A stretch of 64,000 nucleotides of DNA from positions 3,150,915 through 3,214,914 of the forward strand of contig BCKC01000004.1 of NCBI GenBank assembly GCA_001600455.1. Direction: 5' to 3'. Position 1 is the first letter of the stretch; each line of letters starts with the position of its first letter. The notes beneath the pieces are model-generated. The model worked only from the letters and a program-made list of their open reading frames with translations. It was not told the DNA's origin and did no database searches. Shown here piece after piece: positions 25,674-37,452 of the stretch. The translations under genes were made by a program, and so were the position numbers. The stretch comes from Endocalyx cinctus. Lineage: Eukaryota > Ascomycota > Sordariomycetes > Amphisphaeriales > Apiosporaceae.

Positions 25674-28600
25674 CACGCACGCACGCACGCACGCACGCAC
25701 GCAGGATCTAGCGAGGCTGACCTCATTCATGGTTTATGCCTCATCAACCGGTCCATATTGTTCGCATATGCAAATTTGGTAAGTGGCGTTGCGCTACGGC
25801 CATACAACAAAGAAAAGTGAAAATTTTTCCTTTCTTTTTTTATTTCTTTTCCGACTACTGGCCGGTCAGGCCTTATGCGTGCTGCCAACGTGTCAGCCAT
25901 GATTCCAGCCGAAACGTCCAGAACCCACGGGGCGGGCTGATCAAATTCCAAGCAAGCCCACTCAGCTTTCCCTTGACAGTTCGTGGGGAGCGGAAGCAAA
26001 ACCCGTCAGCCCGTAAAGAACAAAACCACAATAAAAAGAAGAAGAAAGAAGCTCCATATTGATTTCGAGGAGAAAGGGTTCTCTTGGCGCGGACAGCTGG
26101 TCAAGCCCCAGTTTCTCCTCAGCGTGCTCCTCAACTTTCTGGCGTAAAAGGCTATTTGTGTCATCTTCCGTCAACGATTCTGCGTTGGCGGAGGGTGACG
26201 CCACAAAAAAAAAGGTCAGTGATCGAATCATGGAAGCCACCAATTGCGGAAGCTTCCGGTGTCTCGTACAACTAAGAGGTGGTTTCTTTTACTGTGGCAT
26301 AATAGTAATTCTCTTAATCCAGGCACCGGGTCTTTTAGCCGTGCCCGTTTGATGTCGAATCTTTACTTGTTTGCCTGGTGGGGGTTATTTCGTGGTAAGG
26401 CCACTGAGTGGTTAGAGAGCCTCACTCTCCCCATACTTTTTCATCTCACGGGGTGCGGAAATTTTATTGAATCTACTGTGGTATTAAAGGGCGATCCTTC
26501 AGCCCACTGTTGCCTTATGTGGCCTCCCGAGATAGGGGATACTGAAAACAAGCGTTTTTTTCCCCGTCGCTAATGAGTTTAAATGAGCACGCTATTTTTT
26601 TCCCTTCACTTGTACAGTATGCTGCGGGTATGTAGTTTTTTTTTAGTAGTGTAGACTGTCATCAAAGCACTACTGTGACCTATCTATTAGACACAGGGCA
26701 AATGTATGTATGTCTCATCTACCAAATACTGACACTTTGTGGGCTTCAGGAACATTTGAGTCATATAATGGGTCTTATGCCAGGCTGTCATATTTACAAA
26801 AGGTACTAAAAAAAAAAAAACGTCGGAACTCCGCTGACCACTAACAGTGACTCAGCGGCTGAGACGATGATTCACTAGAAAAAATTTTTCAAATCGCAAG
26901 TAAAATGTTCCAGAACCCAAAAGAAACCCAAACTTTTTTTTACACTTTGACATTCCATACAGTTTTTTTTTTAGGAGATACTTGGCTCGTTACTAAATTT
27001 CTTCATCATGTCTTGTTGGGGATGAAAAATTTTCATGTGTCACCCAAGTCTCAAGCGATGTGAAAATTTTTTTTTTTCCAATTGGTGACGAATGGAGGTA
27101 AGATGAAAATGTCACGGATACATAATTAGGCGGTATATTATGGTTATAGTTCGTTTTCCCTACATTACGAGAAGGACCCTATGTATCCTGCGAGGCATTC
27201 TTCATGCAATAAGGATTAAGCTTAATGGGTATACTTTAGAGTTTTATAATATAACTAGATCTCACCCAGCCTGCCAGCCTGCCAGCTTGGCGACATGATA
27301 ATATAGATACATAGTATCCATACATATAGGCATTAAGAAGGGGTTGAAAAAAAAAACGAACTTTATTGGTAACACCGGCGCTCTTTACTGAGCAAATTAT
27401 TCGACACGAATAGTGTAAACGTGCTGTCTCAAGAACGGGATTCGTTTTCATCTCCCAACGCTACGTTAAGTACCTCAGGTGGGCGGGAAATAGCTCTGGA
27501 GGTACCCATAGCTGGCACGCTAATGTATATACTACAGAAGCTACAGAAGGTACCTAGACAAATTACCTAGTTCGTACATGGTTTGTGGGTATATGTAGGG
27601 AGTATTCGTAGATGAGCAGATGAGATGGATAGTTACACTGGATATCACCTAGGATTTTAATTCTATATAGCCTCCCCCGAGTATATCGTACGAGAGAAGC
27701 GTATATGTAAAAAGTTTTTTTTTTTCACCATGTTAGAATCACACCCCTTTCAATCTCTGTTATATGGATACAATGGATATAGGATAGTAAAGATGAAGTC
27801 GTATTAGGTGTATAAAAGCTTATATTAATTAGTCTCTAAGTTATTCATCTCTAACATAAAAAAAAGATAATTATGTTTTAAGGAAGAGAAGAACCTTACG
27901 CAAGAGAAGGTGTGAAAATCTCTCATCTAAACTACTGTACCTGGATAGTGTATGCAGGTAATTTATAATAGCTGTTGTACGCAACAACTCTACATCCATG
28001 GGTATGCGTACGATGTCATAGATTATGGAATTACGTGACCCTCTTTCCTCCTACGCCTGCGTACGCCTGCGTCCAGCATCACCGCATCAGCACCAACATC
28101 AGCATCAGCCTTAGTTAGTATCAGCATTAGCATCAAGCAGCCCATCTTCGGTGCCATCTACTACGTAGGCGCGCAATCGAGCAGTTTTTTTCCTTTATGC
28201 ATAACGCATATTAGTAGGTATTTTTTATATAGTATCAATACATGTAAACCAAGTACACGACATCTCGGTAAAGCAACTTCGAATCGGATTGTCGATGCTA
28301 CGCTGAACTACTTCGACTTAGTGTACTTGTATATATGTAAAAAAAATATGTATGCGCACATATTCCGTACGACCTCGGTGAACCTTTGGAAACCGCGCCG
28401 TCGTGGTTTGTGGATCAGACCAGACCGGACCAGACCGGACCAGACTATACCCGGGCGTCGTTACTACCTTTTTTTGTTCAAATCAAATCATTTGCATCGA
28501 TTCTTAGCGAGAACTTCTCTTTTCTTACCTATTTCCTTATCTCTCTTCGTTAATATCTTATGTATATATATATATATATATAAAGATAGGAACATCAAAA

Positions 28601-31600
28601 TTTTTTTATGTTTTGTTTCTATTAAGTTTTATTCTAAGAGACAAGGGGCGGGAGTACCTTACCGTTAGCGTACGCTACAGCTACACTAATACGCTAGGCG
28701 AGGCGTCTAGGGGACCTTGTTCGAGCCAGCTGGCCATGCTAATGTACGTACTTGTACCCTAAGCTTCATAGTAAGTGTACTCTTATGTATGTATGTACAG
28801 TAGTGTAGGTACTTTACACGTAGTTCCTTACTTTAAGAATATGCCCTGTCTTTTATGCAGGTACAATTATAAGAGGTGTACGCTATTATATACGCAAATG
28901 TACCTACATACGGGTATAGAATTGTATATTACTTAAGTAATTAGCACTTAAGGTGTACTTATGTGTAGTTATATAAAAGCTGCATCAGAATTAGCCTATA
29001 TTAATACAATACGTAAGCTTTCCTTAATCCTGACCGAAACCAAGCCCCCAAAACCTAATGTAGGTTAAATTATTTTTGTATCATCCATAGCTTGGAGCTG
29101 GCATAAAGTTTTAAAACAGGATAATTTTATTTTGTTTCTCTTTCTCATTTCTTTATCCCTTTCATTATTCATATTATTTTATGTTATTCTCTTTTTTTTT
29201 TCCTAACTTGGTACCGACCTCGATACTACATATCGGGGTTTGCTTGCCTGCTTGTCTTGCTATGTTTGTAATCCCGCATTAATTTTCCCCTTTTTATTTT
29301 TTTATTTTTTATTTTTTTTTATCTTTCTATTTCAATAGAGGCCCATGTCAAAAGACAAGGGCGGAATATGTACACGGGCGGGCCGATAATCGAAAAAACC
29401 TGGCTCTCTTCTTCCTTGCCGTAGATCTTCCCATCTTGATCATCACCTTATATGTAGCCTATTCAATTACATTGCTGCGTATGCGTTTATTCTCATCTGT
29501 CTGTGTGTGCGTGTGTATGTATGCTGTGTGTGTGTGGAAACGGACGAGGGGGGCGTTGCAACTTCACAAGATAAAATCTGGGGAGTAGGGGGGAAAGGGG
29601 CCGAACACGGGGTGGCGTAGGAACAACCTTACTGGCTTGCTTGATTGCTTGCTTTGTTTCCTGCTGCTATCGAGTCCTCGAGAACGATCGAATCAAATCA
29701 ATTAATCGCCCCGCGAGGTAAATAAGATAGCTGCGTAGTGAGCGTGCCGTAGTAGTGTATATTGTAGCACATACACACCACCACCAACACCATCACCATC
29801 ACCATCATAAACACATACATATACACTACAAGAAGAGAACGAGACATATAAAAAAGAAGAATCCCGGTCGGGGTACATCAGCAGGTTCGCCGCCGCATAC
29901 ACATGATGCGTCCGTGCTCTCCCTTGACGCCCTCACCTGCAACTTGCAGGTAAAGTCGCGTGCGCTGTGGACACCCGCCGTGGTCGAGCGGAGAAGAAGG
30001 AATTGGAAAGGGTTGCGCCGTCAACTCACCCTGGCTGACCGGCTGACTGTACGTATGTATACTACAAGGGCGGAAAACCCCGAGCTCTCTTTTTTTTTTT
30101 TTTTTTTTTTTTTTTGGCGAACTTCTCATCCTGAGCTTCTATCTTGGGATCTGGAGAGTGGCATTTTTCGTAGGGTTCCCTTGTTTCTTATTCATTCTTT
30201 TCTTTTGTTTTTCCTTGCTTGCGGCGAGAAAAAAAAATATCATGTAATGCGTAACATATGCACGAGCTTTTCTCCCCTCCCCCCCCCTTACCCTCCTACC
30301 TCTTTCTTCTACTCGGCGACAGCGATCAAACGGTGCTGTTTTTTTTTCTCCACCCCTTGTCAAAGTTCGATACGTATATACATATACGTACATAAGCTAA
30401 ATTACCAGCGCAGGCATAGAGAAGAAGTAGCGTACTGTACTGCCATCTCGCATAGGTCGCCTATTATAGTTCATCGTGTATTTCCATAGCGTCGCAGTGC
30501 AGCGCCGCAGAGAGGCGGCGGAGGGGGGTAGAGCCTGCAGCCGCGGTCGCTACGAAGGAAACGTTAACAAAGGCTTTCCAAGACCATGAAGATTCTAGTT
30601 TAGAAAACCCTGTTTATGGTCACATTTTCACGAGGGGAAATGAGAGAAGGGAGGTTTTTTTTTTCGAATGTTTTGTTGTAGCTGCAAGAGACCCGATAGG
30701 TACGTTACGTACGTAGAAATCATATCACATATATCGCACAACCATCATGCAATACACCCGTGCTATTTCCAAGCGCGTCACGATAATATAAGATAGAAAA
30801 AGATAGACGAAAAAAAAGGAGAATCATATGTCGAAATGATGAATATTCAAAGCCAAGGCAAGACAAATGACGAAAAAAGTTATCGTGATCAACTTATCCG
30901 TCATCTGTAAACCCCTCCTCGTCTCACCGGGTTTTTTCTATTTAATTATTCTTTTTCGTCTTGGCCGGTGGGAAAAAAAAAGTAGGAAAAAAGGAGAAGG
31001 AGGTTTTATTGAATTATCGTCATCGTTAATATTTCGGTCGATCCATCGTGACGGTCTTTTTAGATTGGATGTCGACATTGGAACAAAAGAGACAGAGAAA
31101 AAATAAAACCTTGTCGCGGTTATTCGATACTACATTATTCCTTCATCTCACAAATCGAGTCGACCCCTGATCCTGCTCTTACAACTTTACACACTAACAC
31201 CCACCCACCACCCTCGACGGGCCGTCCCCCTGACAGTCGCGGGTTCGTACCGTCGATCCCGCATTATGCAGGACCCAATGATTAAATTGTATTTTTGTTC
31301 TCACCCTTCATATCTCTAAGTATGTAGTCAATACCCCTTCATTAAATACTGCTTGCTGGTGCTGCTACTACTACTATTGCTACCAATACCCTTTCGTCGT
31401 AAGGGAACGGTACCAGCCGCACCAAGGGAAGAGGAAGGGATTCATTAAAAAAAAAAAAGTATTGTGTTTCATGCATGGGTTGCATGCATGCTTGTTTTTC
31501 TTTTTTTTTTCTCATCGGTCAAAAATGAAATTGCGACGTTGGTTAAAATCTGCCTTGCATACTTGTACGCGCATATTGCAACGGTTCGTTTTGGCTTTTT

Positions 31601-32416
31601 TTTTCTTCTTCTTCTTTCTTCTCATTCTAGGGTATCATTCGGTGAGATCTTTATCTGTTTAAACAAAAAGGGGGGGTTGCTTCAGTTGCAGATCTGTGAC
31701 TTATTTCTATCAAATACTTTTTTTTTTCCTCAGGTGAGTATCAGTTTCTATACTTTTTTTTTTTTTTTTTTTCATCTTCCACCCCCACTCCTCCCTTCCT
31801 GGGGAAAAAAAAAACAAATTAAACGATGAAGGGAAGGGGAAAGAAACAGTGTGAAAACGGTTTGCGAGGGGGTTCAGAAGGGGTCTTCCTTGGACGTCAC
31901 ATCGGATCACATTACATAAAACTACTCGTACATATTTACATTACGGCGCATGCGAGGCATCTCGACGGGTATATACTGTACTGACGATGTCTTATATCAT
32001 TCATCGTCAGCTACTGTGTACATCGTTCGTTCGTTCTAGGGTGTGCCATTCATCAACCGATTCGCGGCTATCTACTTCTCAAAAGATCGTGGGGGAGGGG
32101 GGTCGTCCTTTGCGGCACGGATGATATGTATAGTAAAGACATCTTAATTAATTGGACTGATATATTGATTTCTTGCATCATAAGCACGGACCTTCCCGGG
32201 GGCAATTTTAATTTGAAGACGGGCAACCACCATCATCATAGCCTCAATGTGACGAGAAAAAAAAACGCTCGAAGGTGTGTGTGTGTATGTGTGTGTATAT
32301 GATATGAGAGTGTGTGTGGACGTACGGATGAACAAAAAAGGAAGAGATGAATTTCATGCGCTTTGGAGGGGTGGTGGGGATCTAGTTAATTTATCCTATA
32401 TGCAGAGAAATTGAGT
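21885..32416. other. Gene-poor stretch of about 10.5 kb
   Basis: No gene with recognisable homology or a coherent exon set is visible. The DNA is dominated by A/T tracts (T26 at 30090-30115), TA dinucleotide runs near 28566, CAC/CAT-rich simple sequence near 29770, an ACCAGACCGG direct repeat near 28418 and a T/A-tract plus (CACG)n block near 25.65 kb. One stretch, 25.9-26.6 kb, has several overlapping open frames and lower homopolymer content, but nothing in it is recognisable. The last few hundred bases will include the 3' UTR of the leftward aldolase-like gene. Confidence 0.6.
25631..25702. repeat. T-tract/A-tract palindrome fused to (CACG)7
   Basis: T10, AC, T18, A13 and then about seven CACG tetramers follow one another without a gap. 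The T18A13 junction is self-complementary. The CACG array alternates pyrimidine and purine, a pattern that can adopt Z-DNA. It is non-coding. Confidence 0.85.
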
Positions 32417-33586
32417 TCACGGCGTTATGCTCAGGTGCTCGAAACCCCTAGCGAGGACGTGCTCCCCGCCGGCCATCTCGAACTCGAACTCGAGGTCGGG
32501 CTGGGCCTCGCGGTAGAGCGCGTTCGTCTCGGACGCCATCTTGAAGTTGAAGGCGGCCTCCTCGTCGCTGATGATGTGCTTGGGGATGCCGTTGGCGGCG
32601 GCGGCCTCGACCTGGAGCTGCATGGCGCAGGCGCGGTCCATCAAGCCGAACATGAACCCGGCCTCGTCGACGGTCTGGCCCACGGTGAGGAGGCCGTGGT
32701 TCATGAGGATGACGCCTTTATTGTGGGGACCCAACGCCTCGGCGATCGCCTCGCCTTCGTCCTCGGCGAAGACGATGCCGCCGTACCGGGCGTACACGGC
32801 GTGCGCGTTGTGGAAGTTGCAGACGTCCTGGCTGAGCATCTCGAGGGGCCGGGCGAAGACGCTCCAGGCTCGGCCGGCGTTCGTGTGCGCGTGGCAGATG
32901 GCGTGGATGTTGTGCGGCCGCCGCTTGTGCACGGCCGAGTGGATCAGGTACCCGGCCGCGTTCGCCGGCCGGGACGTGTTCCCGCCCGCGACCCGCCCGG
33001 TCTCGATATCCAGGCAGATCATATCGCCCGCCGTCAGCATCCCGAAGTGGCGGCCGAGCGGGTTCATCCACATCAGACCCGGGAACTCCGGGTCGCGCAC
33101 CGAGATGTGTCCCGATTGGCCCTCGGTGAACGCGTGACGCGCGAAGAAGCGGAACGTCGCCGACATGTGCACTAGTATGTGGCGTCTGTGCTCGATGAAG
33201 TTCGGGAAGGTTGGGATGCCTTTTTTTTTTGGCGGATATGGGTTAGATGTGCGATTCGTAGTTATGATGTTGGGTTTGGAAAGGCTTACCTGGCATGACC
33301 ATGCCGTGGGAGATGGCCTGCACTCGATCGTCATCGGTTAGTATTCTTATCGTATTAAATTTTGTGTAATCATGTAATATTGATTTTGATGCTACCCCAA
33401 GTGGACATGATCTTGTAGGGTTTTATCATAAGAGTAACCATTCTTGTCGATTTGGGTCTGAAAACTTCAACAAGCCGTGACTATACTCACCTCAAGGGGA
33501 GTAGGCTCCTTGACTTCCGCTGCATTTTGCGTCTTTGAGGATTGCGCGTCAGCCACGACGGTCTCAGTAATCGCCGAAGGTGCCAT
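32417..33586 (-). CDS. mug14: Class II aldolase/adducin-domain protein (Mug14-like)
   Basis: The exons (minus strand) are 33586-33491, 33317-33290 and 33219-32417, giving 308 residues. Introns are 173 and 70 nt, and the second ends directly after an A10 tract. The splice choice is fixed by the conserved GIPTFPNFIEHRRHIL block, which restores the frame from the short middle exon. The class II aldolase/adducin fold spans roughly residues 60-285. Predicted metal ligands are His151 and His153 (CHAHTNAG) and His216 (MNHGLL). The glutamate used as catalytic base by fuculose-phosphate aldolase is not apparent at the expected place; the sequence there reads RPANAAG, as I recall for this fungal subfamily. 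An aldolase reaction is therefore doubtful. The protein is cytosolic, with no signal or membrane segment. Exon 3 is markedly GC-rich. The family call is secure and the biochemical role unknown. Confidence 0.9.
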
Positions 33587-34571
33587 TATGTCTATGGTGG
33601 TATTTTTTTTTTCTTTTTTTGGTTGGTTGTAGGCTCTACAGATAAGCTATGATAATTTTTGTTTTTGTTTTTATTATACCGGACGTTATATACAGTCGTA
33701 CTGTACTGTTCAATGAAAGCCTAACCTGAATAAATCGTAAGATATTTATTAGGTTGTAAAATTTTCGAGGCTAAATTTCCAGAACGATTTTTCAACGGCG
33801 TCGAACCATTTCGACCAAAAAATGGATTCGGTCCCCGCTCGTCTTCCGGGATCGGCGATAAAACCGGCCTAAACCTTGGAGAATTCATTGGAAGGATCCC
33901 CCGATTGTTACGGAGCTCCGATGACTTTGCTCACCAAGAGATCTGAGCTTTCACTTTGGGTAACGGCGAAATAACCTCCTACGGGGTTTTAACATACGAG
34001 TACATTATGTAATACATATATATGTGATGAGCTTGGATATAGCCATCATTCTAATATTCTCAATAGCTTCAGCGATGGATTTGGGTTTAAAATTCTTATT
34101 AAAGAAGAGGTTACGTATTGTGATTGTTTGAATTCTCTCCAAACTAAATACCTAAATCCGAAAATGATGAACTTCAAGCTCTGCAAACCTTGTCCAATAA
34201 TCCTCCTGATGAAGTGGTCCACCAGAGAGTGTATTGTATGATTACCTAACCATAAATTTAGTGGTGAATATTGATTATATAATACAGAAATGCACAGACC
34301 AACAAAAATTACTTTGTCCTGCTCGTAGCTATTGCCCCACACCACCGGCGAAATAATTTCTCCAATTACATAGGGTATCCAAATCTAGGTAGCTATCAAA
34401 AAAGTTCTGAGCTGGGCGACGGTAAACACAAAATTTCACAAGCAGTAAATATATATTCGAACCCAAACATCGTCCGTTAGACCACCAGGTTACCTTTGCT
34501 TGTATCTGTGTTTCACTAGCACCATTTACTCGAAATACGTCCTTGGTCTATAATTTACAGCCTCTTTCATC
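33587..34571. other. Divergent intergenic region between aldolase-like gene and CCT3
   Basis: This is about 1 kb of AT-rich DNA between two divergently transcribed genes and must hold both promoters. T-rich tracts lie near 33602-33620 and 33657-33675, just upstream of the leftward start. A tRNA-like remnant at 34453-34484 is described separately. I see no open frame of interest. Confidence 0.6.
34453..34484 (-). other. tRNA-like remnant (A-box and B-box motifs without anticodon arm)
   Basis: On the minus strand, TGGTCTAACGG (34484-34474) matches the A-box consensus TRGYNNARNNG. GGTTCGAATAT (34463-34453) matches most of the B-box. Only 10 nt separate them, so the anticodon arm is missing and no acceptor stem is visible. 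It resembles a collapsed tRNA copy but chance similarity is possible. Confidence 0.25.
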
Positions 34572-36472
34572 ATGCAGGCCCCGGTGTTGGTTATGAGTGA
34601 GCCCCGCCATTAGTCCCAAATTTTGAAATTTCCAGTCGCAGGGTGCTAATGATGATATCTAGACACCCAAAGTGGTGAAAGACAAACTGGTAGAAAAGCT
34701 CAGTTGTCTAATATTGCCGCTGCGAAGACGTAATGCTTCCCCCTTTTTTTTCTCCCCATTTTTCGTCCTTTAACTGCTTGCCTTGTATAGTTTGCTAACG
34801 TTAAAGTTTGCTAGTGTCGCCGATATTATTCGATCATGTCTCGGTCCCAAGGCTATGTTGAAGATGTTGTTGGATCCTATGGGAGGTATCGTCCTTACAA
34901 ACGACGGCCATGCTATTTTACGAGAAATCGAAGTATCCCACCCCGCCGCCAAGAGTATGATCGAGTTGAGCCGAACGCAAGACGAGGAAGTGGGTGACGG
35001 CACAACGACCGTTATTATACTAGGTGAGTCTTTCGAACGAGGAAGAAAACGCGACAGGTGCAGAGTTATTAACTCTTTTGGACTTTAGGTGGTGAGATTC
35101 TGGCACAAGCTCTCCCTCAGCTCGAACGAAACATACACCCCGTCGTAATCATATCTGCCTTCAAGCGCGCTCTCAAAGATGCCTTAGAAATCATAGACGA
35201 GATCTCTCTCCCCATAGATATTAACGATGACGAGGCGATGAATGGTTTGATATCTTCATCCATCGGTACCAAGTTCGTCTCGCGATGGTCCAAGCTTATG
35301 TGCAGCCTCGCGCTCAACGCTGTCCGAACTGTCACATGGGAGGTCGGAAACGGTAAGCGCGAAGTCGACATTAAACGATACGCTCGCGTAGAGAAGGTTC
35401 CCGGAGGCGAGATCGAAGACAGTAGGGTACTTGATGGTGTCATGCTCAACAAGGACATTACCCACCCGAAAATGCGAAGACGGATCGAGAACCCCAGAAT
35501 TATCCTTCTAGACTGTCCTTTGGAGTACAAGAAGGGTGAGTCGCAGACCAACATTGAGATCAGCAAAGAGGAAGACTGGAACCGTATATTACAAATCGAG
35601 GAAGAGCAAGTTAAGGCGATGTGCGAATCTATCTTGGCCCTTAAGCCCGATTTGGTGATCACGGAGAAGGGTGTCTCGGATCTCGCCCAGCACTACTTCA
35701 TGAAGGCAAACGTCACAGCTCTGCGCAGAGTTCGCAAGACAGACAACAACAGAATTGCCCGAGCGACTGGAGCGACGATCGTAAACCGTGTGGACGACTT
35801 GCAGGAGTCTGATGTTGGAACGAAGTGCGGCCTCTTCGAGATTGAGAAGATTGGCGACGAGTACTTTACTTTCCTCACCAAGTGCCAGTCCCCCAAGGCC
35901 TGCACCGTCCTTCTCCGGGGTCCTTCAAAAGACGTTCTGAACGAGATTGAGCGTAACCTCCAGGATGCGATGGGTGTGGCCCGAAATGTCATGTTCCACC
36001 CGAGACTGTCCCCGGGAGGTGGTGCGACGGAGATGGCTGTCGCCGTTAGGCTGAACCAGCTCGCCAGAAATATCGAAGGTGTTCAGCAGTGGCCTTACAA
36101 GGCTGTAGCTGATGCTCTGGAAGTCATTCCCCGAACTTTGGTTCAGAACGCCGGTGCTTCTCCTGTCCGAGTATTGACGGAGCTTCGAGCTAAGCAAACC
36201 GAGGGCAAGAGCTCATGGGGTATCAACGGAGAGACGGGAACGATTGTAGATATGCAGGAGTACGGAATCTGGGAGCCTGAAGCTATCAAGTTGCAGAGCA
36301 TCAAGACGGCTATCGAGGTGAGTTATCTACAATACAATACATTACGAGGCTTGATACTAACCAAATTTCTCCTATTTAGGCTGCCTGTCTCTTACTGAGA
36401 GTTGATGACATCTGCAGTGCCAAGAAAGCACAGCAAGTTGGAGCTGCAGGTTTGGGTGGCGGAGATGATTAA
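34572..36472 (+). CDS. CCT3: T-complex protein 1 subunit gamma (CCT3, chaperonin)
   Basis: This is a subunit of the cytosolic TRiC/CCT ring that folds actin, tubulin and other proteins using ATP. Exons are 34572-34596, 34663-34729, 34815-35023, 35089-36317 and 36380-36472, totalling 540 residues, the usual size. All four introns are GT-AG and lie between 60 and 90 nt. The first exon encodes only MQAPVLVM plus one base, and the second starts NTQSGERQTGRKAQ, matching the conserved N-terminus. Group II chaperonin motifs include LGPKAMLKMLLDP, NDGHAILREI, GDGTTTVIIL (nucleotide binding), the apical domain, SPGGGATEMAV and WGINGETGTIVDM. One residue in the conserved IILAGE block is Gly here, formed across the third intron. 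It is divergent from the aldolase-like gene and convergent with the PRKRIP1-like gene. Confidence 0.97.
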
Positions 36473-36822
36473 TCGCACTAGACTTGACAGGAAAAAAAAA
36501 GAGCTTTCGTGAAGGGATTTCTGAGAGGACATACCCCTGTACCACCAGCTGGTCTATTAAAAAAAAAAAGTTCAACGATGATAGAGAACAATAGAAGGCA
36601 TATTCCTGCTCTTCCATACCCTGCCGTATATGCCTAATGATATGTTTTACATGTGTAGCTGTGGTATCCTTTTTGGTACAAATATAATGACAATGTGACT
36701 GTACAAATAGTATCATGATCCTCCCGACTCTACGTATTTAGTCTGCATCCTTTCTTTTTCTTGGAAAAACTCTTTAGTGAGTAAGGGGAATCCCGGGTAT
36801 CTGATATTATGGATTCTTTTGC
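36473..36822. other. Convergent intergenic region (3' UTRs)
   Basis: These 350 bp lie between two converging stop codons. They contain two short A tracts near 36491 and 36559. They will hold both 3' UTRs, possibly overlapping. No gene is seen. Confidence 0.6.
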
Positions 36823-37452
36823 TCAATCTTCCTCGATGACGATTCCTTTTATCTCTTCGGTAGGTTGTCCGTTTGAATTTTCAGCAGACTCGTCGTTTTC
36901 AGCCGTATCGTTCGAATTTATCTTCTTAGGTTGGAATTTAGGTTTCTTATTATCACCAGTACCACCGGCACCTCCCCCAGAATTATTGTTATTATCATTA
37001 CCGCCACCACCTTTAGCGGCCTTCGCCTTCCTCGCTTTCGCCTTCTCCCTCTTCTCGCGATTCTTGCGCGTCTTCTCGTCGTCTTTCCGCTTATTCTCGT
37101 CGCGCGACTTCTCGAACTCGGCCTCGGCCTTCTCGCGATCGACCTCCTCGTCCATCCGCCGCTGCCGCTCGTACTCGCGCCGGCGCGCCGCCTTGTACAC
37201 GTGAAACTCGCCCGAGCCCGCGCCGGCGCTCGATCCTTGCACGTTGGCGACGATCTCCGGGGGCGCGGGAAGGGCCCGCTGCCGCTTGAGGGCCGCTTCG
37301 GGCACGCGGATGGGGTTCTCGAGGGAGCGCGAGAAGAGGGCGTCTACTTCTTTCGCTTGCCCCGATACGGGCGTGAGGGCGCGTTTTTTTGTTGGCCGCT
37401 TCGAGCGCGGGTCCGCGGATGTGGGTATGCTTTCGGGTCCTTCGCCGGACAT
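36823..37452 (-). CDS. PRKRIP1/DUF1168-like protein, spliceosome-associated
   Basis: The gene is a single exon of 209 codons, start at 37452 and stop at 36823. The diagnostic core is PPEIVANVQGSSAGAGSGEFHVYKAARRREYERQ (residues about 63-97), the DUF1168/PRKRIP1 signature. It is followed by a long charged helix rich in Arg, Lys, Asp and Glu (about 98-145). In human spliceosome structures PRKRIP1 is a long helical protein that bridges snRNP elements, so a splicing role is expected by homology. The tail is low complexity: a Gly/Asn run (about 150-165), basic KKPKFQPKK, then an acidic end. The protein is likely nuclear. It shares a divergent promoter region with the DET1-like gene. The opposite strand is also open here because of GC-rich codons, but shows no homology. 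Confidence 0.88.
   Translation of the reverse strand: MSGEGPESIPTSADPRSKRPTKKRALTPVSGQAKEVDALFSRSLENPIRVPEAALKRQRALPAPPEIVANVQGSSAGAGSGEFHVYKAARRREYERQRRMDEEVDREKAEAEFEKSRDENKRKDDEKTRKNREKREKAKARKAKAAKGGGGNDNNNNSGGGAGGTGDNKKPKFQPKKINSNDTAENDESAENSNGQPTEEIKGIVIEED

Noticed and set aside
26380..26460. tRNA-like D-arm (TGAGTGGTTAGAGAG)
   Set aside because: There is no T-loop motif at the right distance and no acceptor stem, so a tRNA call is not supported.
29755..30489. 244-codon open frame in the second desert
   Set aside because: It is made largely of simple-sequence translation (His runs from CAC/CAT, Phe run from T26), with no domain and no splice support.
31235..31270. GCGGG...CCCGC stem around TTCGTACC resembling a T-arm
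   Set aside because: The loop is too long (14 nt) for a tRNA T-arm and the rest of a tRNA is absent.
32411..33175. 254-codon plus-strand open frame opposite the aldolase-like gene
   Set aside because: It is an antisense shadow of GC-rich exon 3. The translation is Val/Gly/Arg/His-biased with no homology, while the minus strand has clear conserved motifs.
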